DNA of 64,000 bases from Sipunculus nudus. Its lineage: Eukaryota > Annelida > Sipuncula > Golfingiida > Sipunculidae. Numbering within the stretch: position 1 is the stretch's first letter; each line of letters starts with the position of its first letter. The stretch spans positions 48,994,714 to 49,058,713 of the forward strand of contig CM049320.1 in assembly GCA_026874595.1 (NCBI GenBank). The letters run 5' to 3'. Positions 1 through 13,266 of this stretch are shown here, in pieces. Below the pieces are notes generated by a model. The model saw only the letters and a program-made list of their open reading frames with translations, searched no databases and was not told the origin of the DNA. The position numbers were made by a program, and so were the translations under genes.

Positions 1-3000
1 CCCCATCCACTTAAGTTACGGCTTTGTCTCTATCAGTGAATCCCATCCACTTTAGTTACGGCTTTGTCTCTACCAGTGAATCCCATCCACTTTAGTTACG
101 GCTCTGTCTCTACCAGCGAACCCCATCCACTTTAGTTACGGCTCTGTCTCTACCAGTGAATCCCATCCACTTTAGTTACGGCTCTGTCTCTACCAGTGAA
201 TCCCATCCACATTAGTTACGGCTCTGTCTCTATCAGTGAATCCCATCCACTTTAGTTACGGCTTTGTCTCTACCAGTGAATCCCATCCACTTTAGTTACG
301 GCTCTGTCTCTATCAGTGAATCCCATCCACTTTAGTTACGGCTTTGTCTCTACCAGTGAATCCCATCCACTTTAGTTACGGCTCTGTCTCTATCAGTGAA
401 TCCCATCCACTTTAGTTACGGCTCTGTCTCTACCAGTGAATCCCATCCACTTAAGTTACGGCTCTGTCTCTACCAGTGAACCCCATCCACTTTAGTTACG
501 GCTCTGTCTCTACCAGTGAACCCCATCCACTTTAGTTACGGCTTTGTCTCTACCAGTGAATCCCATCCACTTTAGTTACGGCTCTGTCTCTACCAGTGAA
601 CCCCATCCACTTTAGTTACGGCTCTGTCTCTATCAGTGAATCCCATCCACTTTAGTTACGGCTCTGTCTCTACCAGTGAATCCCATCCACTTTAGTTACG
701 GCTCTGTCTTTACCAGTGAATCCCATCCACTTTAGTTACGGCTCTGTCTCTACCAGTGAATTCCATCCACTTTAGTTACGGCTCTGTCTCTACCAGTGAA
801 TCCCATCCACTTTAGTTACGGCTTTGTCTCTACCAGTGAATCCCATCCACTTTAGTTACGGCTCTGCCTCTACCAGTGAATCCCATCCACTTTAGTTACG
901 GCTCTGTCTTTACCAGTGAATCCCATCCACTTTAGTTACGGCTCTGTCTCTACCAGTGAATCCCATCCACTTTAGTTACGGCTCTGTCTCTACCAGTGAA
1001 TCCCATCCACTTTAGTTACGGCTCTGTCTCTACCAGTGAACCCCATCCACTTTAGTTACGGCTCTGTCTCTACCAGTGAATCCCATCCACTTTAGTTACG
1101 GCTCTGTCTCTACCAGTGAATCCCATCCACTTTAGTTACGGCTCTGTCTCTACCAGTGAATCCCATCCACTTTAGTTACGGCCCTGTCTCTACCAGTGAA
1201 TCCCATCCACTTTAGTTACGGCTCTGTCTCTACCAGTGAACCCCATCCACTTTAGTTACGGCCCTGTCTCTACCAGTGAATCCCATCCACTTTAGTTACG
1301 GCTCTGTCTCTATCAGTGAACCCCATCCACTTTAGTTACGGCTCTGTCTCTACCAGTGAATCCCATCCACTTTAGTTACGGCCCTGTCTCTACCAGTGAA
1401 TCCCATCCACTTTAGTTACGGCTCTGTCTCTACCAGTGAACCCCATCCACTTTAGTTACGGCTTTGTCTCTACCAGTGAATCCCATCCACTTTAGTTACG
1501 GCTTTGTCTCTACCAGTGAATCCCATCCACTTTAGTTACGGCTTTGTCTCTACCAGTGAATCCCATCCACTTTAGTTACGGCTTTGTCTCTACCAGTGAA
1601 TCCCATCCACTTTAGTTACGGCTCTGTCTCTACCAGTGAATCCCATCCACTTTAGTTACGGCTCTGTCTTTACCAGTGAATCCCATCCACTTTAGTTACG
1701 GCTTTGTCTCTACCAGTGAATCTCATCCACTTTAGTTACGGCTCTGTCTCTACCAGTGAACCCCATCCACTTTAGTTACGGCTCTGTCTCTACCAGTGAA
1801 TCCCATCCACTTTAGTTACGGCTCTGTCTCTACCAGTGAACCCCATCCACTTTAGTTACGGCTCTGTCTCTACCAGTGAATCCCATCCACTTTAGTTACG
1901 GCTCTGTCTCTACCAGTGAATCCCATCCACTTTAGTTACGGCTCTGCCTCTATCAGTGAACCCCATCCACTTTAGTTACGGCTTTGTCTCTACCAGTGAA
2001 CCCCATCCACTTTAGTTACGGCTCTGTTTCTACCAGTGAACCCCATCCACTTTAGTTACGGCTCTGTCTCTACCAGTGAACCCCATCCACTTTAGTTACG
2101 GATTTGTCTCTACCAGTGAATCCCATCCACTTTAGTTACGGCTTTGTCTCTACCAGTGAATCCCATCCACTTTAGTTACGGCTCTCTCTCTACCAGTGAA
2201 TCCCATCCACTTTAGTTACGGCTCTGTCTTTACCAGTGAATCCCATCCACTTTAGTTACGGCTATGTCTCTACCAGTGAATCTGATCCACTTTAGTTACG
2301 GCTCTGTCTCTACCAGTGAACCCCATCCACTTTAGTTACGGCTTTGTCTCTACCAGTGAACCCCATCCACTTTAGTTACGGCTTTGTCTCTACCAGTGAA
2401 TCCCATCCACTTTAGTTACGGCTCTGTCTCTACCAGTGAACCCCATCCACTTTAGTTACGGCTCTGTCTCTACCAGTGAATCCCATCCACTTTAGTTACG
2501 GCTCTGTCTCTACCAGTGAACCCCATCCACTATAGTTACGGCTCTGTTTCTACCAGTGAACCCCATCCACTTTAGTTACGGCTCTGTCTCTACCAGTGAA
2601 CCCCATCCACTTTAGTTACGGCTCTGTCTCTACCAGTGAATCCCATCCACTTTAGTTACGGCTCTGTCTCTATCAGTGAACCCCATCCACTTTAGTTACG
2701 GCTTTGTCTCTACCAGTGAACCCCATCCACTTTAGTTACGGCTCTGTTTCTACCAGTGAACCCCATCCACTTTAGTTACGGCTCTGTCTCTACCAGTGAA
2801 TCCCATCCACTTTAGTTACGGCTCTGTCTCTACCAGTGAATCCCATCCACTTTAGTTACGGCTCTGTCTCTATCAGTGAACCCCATCCACTTAAGTTACG
2901 GCTTTGTCTCTATCAGTGAATCCCATCCACTTTAGTTACGGCTCTGTCTCTACCAGTGAACCCCATCCACTTTAGTTACGGCTCTGTCTCTACCAGTGAA

Positions 3001-6000
3001 TCCCATCCACTTTAGTTACGGCTCTGTCTCTATCAGTGAACCCCATCCACTTTAGTTACGGCTCTGTCTCTACCAGTGAACCCCATCCACTTTAGTTACG
3101 GCTCTCTCTCTACCAGTGAATCCCATCCACTTTAGTTACGGCTCTGTCTCTACCAGTGAATCCCATCCACTTTAGTTACGGCTCTGTCTTTACCAGTGAA
3201 TCCCATCCACTTTAGTTACGGCTTTGTCTCTACCAGTGAATCTCATCCACTTTAGTTACGGCTCTGTCTCTACCAATGAACCCCATCCACTTTAGTTACG
3301 GCTTTGTCTCTACCAGTGAACCCCATCCACTTTAGTTACGGCTTTGTCTCTACCAGTGAATCCCATCCACTTTAGTTACGGCTCTGTCTCTACCAGTGAA
3401 CCCCATCCACTTTAGTTACGGCTCTGTCTCTACCAGTGAACCCCATCCACTTCAGTTACGGCTCTGTCTCTACCAGTGAATCCCATCCACTTTAGTTACG
3501 GCTCTGTCTCTACCAGTGAACCCCATCCACTTTAGTTACGGCTCTGTCTCTACCAGTGAATCCCATCCACTTTAGTTACGGCTCTGTCTCTATCAGTGAA
3601 CCCCATCCACTTTAGTTACGGCTTTGTCTCTACCAGTGAACCCCATCCACTTTAGTTACGGCTCTGTTTCTACCAGTGAACCCCATCCACTTTAGTTACG
3701 GCTTTGTCTCTACCAGTGAATCCCATCCACTTTAGTTACGGCTCTGTCTCTACCAGTGAACCCCATCCACTTTAGTTACGGCTCTGTCTCTACCAGTGAA
3801 CCCCATCCACTTTAGTTACGGCTCTGTCTCTACCAGTGAACCCCATCCACTTTAGTTACGGCTCTGTCTCTACCAGTGAATCCCATCCACTTTAGTTACG
3901 GCTTTGTCTCTATCAGTGAATCCCATCCACTTTAGTTACGGCTCTGTCTCTATCAGTGAACCCCATCCACTTTAGTTACGGCTTTGTCTCTACCAGTGAA
4001 CCCCATCCACTTTAGTTACGGCTCTGTCTCTACCAGTGAACCCCATCCACTTTAGTTACGGCTCTGTCTCTACCAGTGAACCCCATCCACTTAAGTTACG
4101 GCTCTGTCTCTACCAGTGAATCCCATCCATTTTAGTTACGGCTTTGTCTCTATCAGTGAATCCCATCCACTTTAGTTACGGCCCTGTCTCTATCAGTGAA
4201 TCCCATCCACTTTAGTTACGGCCCTGTCTCTACCAGTGAATCACATCCACTTCAGTTACGGCTCTGTCTCTACCAGTGAATCCCATCCACTTTAGTTACG
4301 GCTCTGTCTCTACCAGTGAACCCCATCCACTTTAGTTACGGCTCTGTCTCTACCAGTGAATCCCATCCACTTTAGTTACGGCTCTGTCTCTATCAGTGAA
4401 CCCCATCCACTTTAGTTACGGCTTTGTCTCTACCAGTGAACCCCATCCACTTTAGTTACGGCTCTGTTTCTACCAGTGAACCCCATCCACTTTAGTTACG
4501 GCTTTGTCTCTACCAGTGAATCCCATCCACTTTAGTTACGGCTCTGTCTCTACCAGTGAACCCCATCCACTTTAGTTACGGCTCTGTCTCTACCAGTGAA
4601 CCCCATCCACTTTAGTTACGGCTCTGTCTCTACCAGTGAACCCCATCCACTTTAGTTACGGCTCTGTCTCTACCAGTGAATCCCATCCACTTTAGTTACG
4701 GCTTTGTCTCTATCAGTGAATCCCATCCACTTTAGTTACGGCTCTGTCTCTATCAGTGAACCCCATCCACTTTAGTTACGGCTTTGTCTCTACCAGTGAA
4801 CCCCATCCACTTTAGTTACGGCTCTGTCTCTACCAGTGAACCCCATCCACTTTAGTTACGGCTCTGTCTCTACCAGTGAACCCCATCCACTTAAGTTACG
4901 GCTCTGTCTCTACCAGTGAATCCCATCCATTTTAGTTACGGCTTTGTCTCTATCAGTGAATCCCATCCACTTTAGTTACGGCCCTGTCTCTATCAGTGAA
5001 TCCCATCCACTTTAGTTACGGCCCTGTCTCTACCAGTGAATCACATCCACTTTAGTTACGGCTCTGTCTCTACCAGTGAATCCCATCCACTTTAGTTACG
5101 GCTCTGTCTCTACCAGTGAACCCCATCCACTTTAGTTACGGCTCTGTCTCTACCAGTGAATCCCATCCACTTTAGTTACGGCTCTGTCTCTACCAGCGAA
5201 TCCCATCCACTTTAGTTACGGCTTTGTCTCTATCAGTGAATCCCATCCACTTTAGTTACGGCTTTGTCTCTACCAGTGAATCCCATCCACTTTAGTTACG
5301 GCTTTGTCTCTACCAGTGAATCCCATCCACTTTAGTTACGGCTCTGTCTCTACCAGTGAATCCCATCCACTTTAGTTACGGCTCTGTCTCTACCAGTGAA
5401 TCCCATCCACTTTAGTTACGGCTTTGTCTCTATCAGTGAATCCCATCCACTTTAGTTACGGCTTTGTCTCTACCAGTGAATCCCATCCACTTTAGTTACG
5501 GCTCTGTCTCTACCAGTGAATCCCATCCACTTTAGTTCCGGCTCTGTCTCTACCAGTGAACCCCATCCACTTCAGTTACGGCTCTGTCTCTACCAGTGAA
5601 TCCCATCCACTTTAGTTACGGCTCTGTCTCTACCAGTGAACCCCATCCACTTTAGTTACGGCTCTGTCTCTACCAGTGAATCCCATCCACTTTAGTTACG
5701 GCTCTGTCTCTATCAGTGAACCCCATCCACTTTAGTTACGGCTTTGTCTCTACCAGTGAACCCCATCCACTTTAGTTACGGCTCTGTTTCTACCAGTGAA
5801 CCCCATCCACTTTAGTTACGGCTTTGTCTCTACCAGTGAATCCCATCCACTTTAGTTACGGCTGTGTCTCTACCAGTGAACCCCATCCACTTTAGTTACG
5901 GCTCTGTCTCTACCAGTGAACCCCATCCACTTTAGTTACGGCTCTGTCTCTACCAGTGAACCCCATCCACTTTAGTTACGGCTCTGTATCTACCAGTGAA

Positions 6001-6512
6001 TCCCATCCACTTTAGTTACGGCTTTGTCTCTACCAGTGAATCCCATCCACTTTAGTTACGGCCCTGTCTCTACCAGTGAATCCCATCCACTTTAGTTACG
6101 GCTCTGTCTCTACCAGTGAACCCCATCCACTTTAGTTACGGCTTTGTCTCTATCAGTGAATCCCATCCACTTTAGTTACGGCTCTGTCTCTACCAGTGAA
6201 CCCCATCCACTTTAGTTACGGCTCTGTCTCTATCAGTGAATCCCATCCACTTTAGTTACGGCTCTGTCTCTACCAGTGAATCCCATCCACTTTAGTTACG
6301 GCTCTGTCTCTACCAGTGAATCCCATCCACTTTAGTTACGGCTCTGTCTCTACCAGTGAACCCCATCCACTTTAGTTACGGCTCTGTCTCTACCAGTGAA
6401 TCCCATCCACTTTAGTTACGGCTCTGTCTTTACCAGTGAATCCCATCCACTTTAGTTACGGCTTTGTCTCTACCAGTGAATCTCATCCACTTTAGTTACG
6501 GCTTTGTCTCTA
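1..6512. repeat. 40-bp satellite array, first block (about 163 copies)
   Basis: A head-to-tail 40-bp monomer runs from the first base; its core reads ccactttagttacggc followed by tctgtctctaccagtgaa. The register never slips over 6.5 kb: I see substitutions but no insertion or deletion. Most variation is C/T at a few fixed positions (tccc/cccc, gctctg/gctttg, tacc/tatc). Rare variants recur at fixed distances, showing higher-order units: catccat at 4121 and 4921, tcacatcc at 4241 and 5041, ttcagtt at 3451, 4251 and 5571, gctctgtttc at 3661, 4461 and 5781. No reading frame stays open across it, so it is non-coding. The left edge lies outside the window. Confidence 0.98.
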
Positions 6513-7046
6513 GACATGACAACATGACACTCAGGCCTTCGGAAATAAACTGATAGGGCCTGGAGTCATGATGGCAGTCACAACAGAACGCCCATTCTAA
6601 GGGTCGGATCAAAATATTTACTGTCTGGTATTATTTGGCATCACAGGCTTATAAAGTCGTATTATATGTGCTTAATATCGAAGAAGAAATGTTGTTACAC
6701 AAAAATAATTACATTTATTACCTCCTTTCATCACTGTGGCACCGATTCACGTGAAGCGGTACTTCTCATTCAAAACTAAATGTGTCATGGCGCGGTCGTG
6801 TATGTAAACTTTGAAGTCGGAAGCCGGAAGCCGGAAACCAAGGAATTGTCTTATAAATAAAGCAGTTTAAAGCATGTACAAAATGCAAACGCTTCAATAC
6901 CGTTTTGTTTTTCCCCGATAGAATAAGATCTTCATTATCATTCTGTGAAGAATAATAGTGATCCATTCTTTAATCTGAAAGTTATGGATGATTTTGTGCT
7001 CGGAAGCCATCTCGGAAGTCAGTCAGAAGTGCTGGGATGTGATCCA

Positions 7047-8688
7047 ATGTGTATAACTCGGAAGTCACAGAGACGCACTGGTTAACTTGTGGTCAGTTAA
7101 GAGCCACAGCCCAAATGCAGTTACATTATAATTATAGTTGCATGCATATATTAAAATTGTTTATGCATGATTCAACTTTTAATGACTGTATAATACAATA
7201 TACATGATACATAATTGAAAACCTAAAACTTCTTATTTATTTTATTTGTAAATTTAATATATATATATATATATATATATACATATTTGTGGGTGTATTT
7301 TCACGTAATATATTTCGCCCCATCTAGAGCTATGTTTTTGTTGAAGATTTTTATATTTACATGGGGAATGTATGGGAAGGGATAAATTTTTAAAATATGC
7401 AATGTAAAGAGGACATTTTGAGGCACCTTAAACAAATGATTATGAGGATTTTCTGTTTTCCGCAACTATTCTCCTACATGTTTTTGAACAATTTATTCAA
7501 ACTTGAGGTTGTTGGGCTTTAATATTTATATTTCTATAAAATTACGGTTTAAACTGTAAAGTCCAAATATTCAAAAGTTAATTCGTAACATGTTAATGTC
7601 AATGATGAAATGCCCATCTATACATTTATAACTTGCAAAATGTCACTATTTAAAGGTAGTACTAATTGTAAAATAATTGATTTGATTAAGTCTTATGACG
7701 ATCTTTGCATTTTACCGACTTTTGTGATCTGTGAGCGCCTAGGCACACAGTGCGTGAGTCTGAGTATCAGCCGAGGAGGCGTGAGATTTTTCGCGGTCGA
7801 TCCCACCCCGAGCTGAGCTCTGTGGGGAGACCGTGCATGACTCGCACGGTAATGCGATGGGGGGGGGGGGGGGGGGGGGGAATATTCCTCAATATACTAG
7901 TATATATTTGGATGCTCTCATAGTGGAGTAAATCACCAACTTATGAATTGGAAAGTAAAAAATATAATAATGAAATTGCTGGGGAATAAAAAAGTAATCT
8001 GAAAAAGAAATGAAAATTGATTACGAATTTATTGGAAAAGAACTCGATAAAATGAGAGATATTACGTCTGAATGGGCTTGCGCCCTCTATGGATGCACCA
8101 CTGAATAATAAATATGGTATAATAATCCCTAATAAGGCATAAAAAAATGTTATGAATTACGATGTCATTCAAAATAAATACAGTAATATATTTTCCATAC
8201 GTTGAATAAATATGAAAATTCAATATATTTTTATCTTTATAAAAATCCATGCATCTGAATATTCCGTGTATACTCACTATTTTTATTTTATCCTTATATT
8301 TTTATCCTCAGAAAACAAAATTAACCGGACTATAGTCGGAATTCTCGATACAGTATAGTACCGTGCGCTTTCGGACATCCTTCTCACTGAACTTAATAGT
8401 TGCTGGTATCAGGTTCTATAATTAAACAGAATTTTATAACATTTGCTCTGTAACAAATTATATTTAAACATTTACTTTTTCCCCCAACATAAAATACGGT
8501 AACAGCGTAAGTCTATAACTTGGGATGGATAACTTTGATTTTTGCATTATGATAGAAAAAACCTTATTCTATCAATAAAAATAAAATGGTACTTTCCATT
8601 GATTTAGTAGCATTTTAATTATGCTTCGATCATTGCATTATTTTAAAAAATCCTTGCTTCCGACTTCGGACTTCCGAGTTTTACACAT
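7047..8688. repeat. Inverted 20-bp repeat pair, possible transposon ends
   Basis: The 20 bases at 7047-7066 (atgtgtataactcggaagtc) match the reverse complement of 8669-8688 at 19 of 20 positions. Related cggaagtc/cggaagcc words cluster outside each arm (6811-6840, 6999-7020, 8656-8668). The arms bound about 1.6 kb that could be a decayed DNA transposon or foldback element, but I see no transposase and no target duplication. Confidence 0.4.
7715..7862 (+). mobile_element. tRNA-derived SINE fragment (same family as 12120-12330)
   Basis: The stretch around 7757-7830 (gagt..tcagccgagga then gtgagatttttc, then a pyrimidine-rich part) aligns with the 3' part of the better-kept copy near 12250-12310. 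The region upstream, where a tRNA-like head would lie, is decayed. It is followed by a run of about 20 G bases. The call rests on similarity between two copies in this window, not on a database match. Confidence 0.45.
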
Positions 8689-9033
8689 AGCCGTTTGGGA
8701 ATCCCCTACCGGAATTTATGGTTCTCCCGCTAACAGACGTGGAGACGAGTTTTTCGAGTAAAACCAGCCTCGGTATTAAAAACTGCTGCACGAATACACG
8801 TAAGTCAACCGTTGATGTAATAATTATTATTTTCCCAAACAGAATAACGTCACTTTTTGTCTTAACTCAGGAAAATGACAGCTCGAGAAGTAGATGAAGA
8901 TGAAAAAGTAGTGTCAGAAATGGCGTGCACATCTGCACATACTAGAATTGATGCGAACCCAATAGCTTGTACTGTCACCCCATCGTCTTCAGTATATCTA
9001 AAATCGACGTTTGGGGTGACAAGCTGTCGCTAC

Positions 9034-11150
9034 TTTGTCTCTACCAGTGAATCCCATCCACTTTAGTTACGGCTCTGTCTCTACCAGTGAACCCCATCCA
9101 CTTTAGTTACGGCTTTGTCTCTACCAGTGAATCCCATCCACTTTAGTTACGGCTTTGTCTCTACCAGTGAATCCCATCCACTTTAGTTACGGCTCTGTCT
9201 CTACCAGTGAATCCCATCCACTTTAGTTACGGCTCTGTCTCTACCAGTGAACCCCATCCACTTTAGTTACGGCTCTGTCTCTACCAGTGAACCCCATCCA
9301 CTTTAGTTACGGCTCTGTCTCTACCAGTGAACCCCATCCACTTTAGTTACGGCTCTGTCTCTACCAGTGAACCCCATCCACTTTAGTTACGGCTCTGTCT
9401 CTACCAGTGAATCCCATCCACTTTAGTTACGGCCCTGTCTCTATCAGTGAACCCCATCCACTTTAGTTACGGCCCTGTCTCTACCAGTGAATCCCATCCA
9501 CTTTAGTTACGGCTTTGTCTCTACCAGTGAATCCCATCCACTTTAGTTACGGCTTTGTCTCTATCACTGAATCCCATCCACTTTAGTTACGGCTCTGTCT
9601 CTACCAGTGAATCCCATCCACTTTAGTTACGGCTCTGTCTCTACCAGTGAATCCCATCCACTTTAGTTACGGCTTTGTTTCTATCAGTGAACCCCATCCA
9701 CTTTAGTTACGGCTTTGTCTCTATCAGTGAACCCCATCCACTTTAGTTACGGCTTTGTCTCTACCAGTGAATCCCATCCACTTTAGTTACGGCCCTGTCT
9801 CTACCAGTGAATCCCATCCACTTTAGTTACGGCCCTGTCTCTACCAGTGAATCCCATCCACTTTAGTTACGGCCCTGTCTCTACCAGTGAACCCCATCCA
9901 CTTTAGTTACGGCTTTGTCTCTACCAGTGAACCCCATCCACTTTAGTTACGGCTTTGTCTCTATCAGTGAACCCCATCCACTTTAGTTACGGCTTTGTCT
10001 CTATCAGTGAACCCCATCCACTTTAGTTACGGCTTTGTCTCTACCAGTGAATCCCATCCACTTTAGTTACGGCCCTGTCTCTACCAGTGAACCCCATCCA
10101 CTTTAGTTACGGCTTTGTCTCTACCAGTGAATCCCATCCACTTTAGTTACGGCCCTGTCTCTACCAGTGAATCCCATCCACTTTAGTTACGGCCCTGTCT
10201 CTACCAGTGAACCCCATCCACTTTAGTTACGGCTCTGTCTCTATCAGCGAATCCCATCCACTTTAGTTACGGCCCTGTCTCTACCAGTGAACCCCATCCA
10301 CTTTAGTTACGGCTCTGTCTCTATCAGCGAATCCCATCCACTTTAGTTACGCCTTTGTCTCTATCAGTGAACCCCATCCACTTTAGTTACGTCTTTGTCT
10401 CTACCAGTGAATCCCGTCCACTTTAGTTACGGCCCTGTCTCTACCAGTGAACCCCGTCCACTTTAGTTACGGCTCTGTCTCTACCAGTGAACCCCATCCA
10501 CTTTAGTTACGGCTCTGTCTCTATCAGTGAACCCCATCCACTTTAGTTACGGCTTTGTCTCTACCAGTGAATCCCATCCACTTTAGTTACGGCCCTGTCT
10601 CTACCAGTGAACCCCATCCACTTTAGTTACGGCTCTGTCTCTACCAGTGAACCCCATCCACTTTAGTTACGGCTCTGTCTCTATCAGTGAACCCCATCCA
10701 CTTTAGTTACGGCTTTGTCTCTACCAGTGAACCCCATCCACTTTAGTTACGGCTTTGTCTCTACCAGTGAACCCCATCCACTTTAGTTACGGCCCTGTCT
10801 CTATCAGTGAACCCCATCCACTTTAGTTACGGCTTTGTCTCTACCAGTGAACCCCATCCACTTTAGTTACGGCCCTGTCTCTATCAGTGAACCCCATCCA
10901 CTTTAGTTACGGCTTTGTCTCTACCAGTGAACCCCATCCACTTTAGTTACGGCTTTGTCTCTACCAGTGAACCCCATCCACTTTAGTTACGGCCCTGTCT
11001 CTATCAGTGAACCCCATCCACTTTAGTTACGGCTTTGTCTCTACCAGTGAACCCCATCCACTTTAGTTACGGCCCTGTCTCTATCAGTGAACCCCATCCA
11101 CTTTAGTTACGGCTTTGTCTCTACAAGTGAACCTCATCCACTTGTTACGA
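9034..11150. repeat. 40-bp satellite array, second block (about 53 copies)
   Basis: Same 40-bp monomer and orientation as the first block, again without indels. The variant mix differs: gccctg monomers are more frequent and alternate with gctttg ones in short blocks near the right end (10780-11110), suggesting local amplification of two- and five-monomer units. The array decays at its right edge (acaagtgaacctcatccacttgttacg) before 11151. Confidence 0.97.
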
Positions 11151-11565
11151 CCCATAATGTAATAACCGGCCCATACTATATTAACGGCCCATATTGTAGT
11201 AACGGCCCATAGTGTAATAAAAACTATAACTAACTTAGGCAATTTAAATATTGACTTCAAATGACACGAATGTGTATGTGATCATACAAGTACGAAATAC
11301 CACTGGATTTACATAATCTGTTTAAAACGGAGACCAAGCTAATTTGAGCGAAATATGGCCATGATTCATGTTTATCCTTTTGTTGAATCAGTGTTTTAAT
11401 GGGATGATAAAGTATTCAAAGAATAAACGGGATAATTTAAAAAATATATATAGAATGTAATTTTTTTTGGCTAAAAACACCTTAATATTTCTCCCGGGTA
11501 CATTTCTGGGATTTAATTTAGCGCCTAAGTCCATTAAAACTAATATACATGTATATTTATACAAA

Positions 11566-11567
11566 TA

Positions 11568-11621
<54 letters not shown>
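11566..11621. repeat. (TA)n microsatellite
   Basis: Nearly pure TA dinucleotides. The apparent Ile-Tyr ORFs on both strands here are translations of this tract. Confidence 0.95.
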
Positions 11622-12119
11622 CATATTGCCGAATTGTAAATATTTTGACAATTTTAACAGATAAATCTTACAAAATCTCATTATGGATACATCTAATTTA
11701 TTTTAATTCTTTTTAAAAATTTAAAAAAAAAATCAAATTTCATTGCGTTTTGCTCAATGTATCATAGAGAATTTTTAATATGATCTCTCGAAACTTTCCA
11801 AGATTTAGAAATTATAAATATAGGAACTGTCCGGTGTCAATCCACGGACTGACTGCCATCGATGAGAATTCGGGAGATCATATTATTTTGTATTCTATGG
11901 TAAGAAAAAAGATCAGTTTAGAATAAAAGTTTTTGGTGCACATATTTGCATAGGTTAATATGTCTTAGGTCACTATATGTGTAACACGTCGCATAGATTA
12001 TAAGAGCTTTCAACTCACGTATTTGAAGTTAAAACCTGGATGCGTCAGTCGTACGCTTCATGGGTGACACTGATACAATTTAATCTTTAAAAAATAACAT
12101 TACGCCAAAACAACAAAAC

Positions 12120-12167
12120 AACAATTTGAAACTGCCGGTTTCTGTGTTCTAGAGGTAGAGCACAGGG

Positions 12168-12240
<73 letters not shown>

Positions 12241-12330
12241 GGATTGTGAGTCCAAATCTCAGCCGAGGAGCGGTGAGATTTTTCATGGTCAGCCCTCAAT
12301 CAGGGTGAGCGCTCTGCATAATTGGAGGGC
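12120..12330 (+). mobile_element. tRNA-derived SINE with microsatellites inside the tRNA-like head
   Basis: A box A-like stretch (tctagaggtagagcacag, near 12148) is followed by about 58 bases of (GA)n and 12 G bases. Then comes a decayed box B-like stretch (gtgagtccaaatctc, near 12246) and a family body starting tcagccgaggagcggtgag. Box A and box B are the internal polymerase III promoter elements of tRNA-derived SINEs and normally lie some 30-40 bases apart; here an expanded simple repeat separates them. The body matches the piece at 7715-7862. Confidence 0.55.
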
Positions 12331-12762
12331 TGTGCCCAACAGCTGTGTATCACTTACAAACGAGTGCAAATATTGGCGAGTTCCTCTATGTTATGACTCA
12401 GTTCTAGGGATGATTACACACCCATCAGGTGCGGAAAGTACCTGACACCAAGCAGATACCTGACTCCAGGATATAATATAAATGGTAGGAAGCGTGTGCT
12501 ATCGTCCTGTCACGTGTTCATAACCAAAATAGATTTATGCAGATGTACAAGCAGGTTAAGATTAGTTAAAGGAGCGGTTACATCCTCAAAACAAAATAAA
12601 TACCTTATAACTCGGAACCATAGTACAGATAAGGTTTAACTCAGCAGTGTAAAAATCATTATTTCAAAACTTATTAAAAACCTATCTTGATATGTTATAC
12701 TGGTGCATTGTAAGACTGACAGTTATTTTGTCTACCGAAAAGACCGACGAACAACAATAAAG

Positions 12763-12842
12763 ACTTCCTAACGCCACCATCTGAGACATGGAAATTGCCT
12801 CCCATTAATTATTACAACTATTTGTACAATCCATGTAAAACC
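12763..12842 (+). mobile_element. Degenerate 3' part of the SINE family seen at 60674-60925
   Basis: The segment gccaccatctgagacatgg through tgtacaatccatgtaaaa aligns along its whole length with the tail of the well-kept SINE near 60833-60900 (gccgacatcatagccatgg through tgtccaatccatgtacaa). The head is not recognisable upstream. Confidence 0.6.
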
Positions 12843-13199
12843 AGATGTTTGGATCGCCGAGCGATCGCAAGGAAAGCCTCCCTTAGCCTTCTCCACCCTA
12901 CCCCCGCCCCAGCTCCATCCCAACCCCTCACGGACTAACGCCCCCCCCCCCCCTGCTTGCCTGCAATTGATCGATAATAGTAAATGCGTGGGGAAGGGGA
13001 GGAGTAAAGTTTGTTTCAATGTTACTTAGTCATATCCTATATTTCCATTTACTCTTTTGCTAATTACTATTCATAACATTCTGTAAATGTCGTGGCCTCA
13101 ATGGTCAAAGAAATGCCGCCATATATGAAATGAACCTGAACAATATGCCTCACCCATCCCATTTGCCTGTTGCTAGGGGTTTTCCTTGGTTAGTATTCC

Positions 13200-13261
<62 letters not shown>
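13200..13261. repeat. (TA)n microsatellite
   Basis: About 60 bases of alternating TA with one interruption (aa at 13210-13211). Confidence 0.95.

Positions 13262-13264
<3 letters not shown>

Positions 13265-13266
<2 letters not shown>

Larger units (their letters stand above)
6513..9033. other. 2.5-kb non-satellite segment interrupting the satellite
   Basis: The satellite stops after tttgtctcta (6503-6512) and resumes with the same ten bases (9034-9043), as expected if 2,521 bp were inserted with a 10-bp target duplication. The inside is AT-rich with a (TA)n tract (7257-7286), a SINE-like piece ending in a 20-base G-rich run (7715-7882) and an inverted repeat pair (7047-7066, 8669-8688). I recognise no protein; the small ORF at 8875-9066 runs into the satellite and is not convincing. 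The duplication could also arise by unequal exchange within the array. Confidence 0.6.

Noticed and set aside
1-6512. Regular repeats that might suggest a CRISPR array
   Set aside because: There are no unique spacers: the 40-bp monomers abut directly and vary only by point changes, as in a eukaryotic satellite.
8875-9066. 63-codon ORF reading into the satellite
   Set aside because: The last third is satellite translation and no similarity or splice context supports it.
11388-11681. 97-codon ORF with a long Ile-Tyr run
   Set aside because: It is the translation of a (TA)n tract; similar artefacts occur at 14813, 29292, 43552 and 52598.
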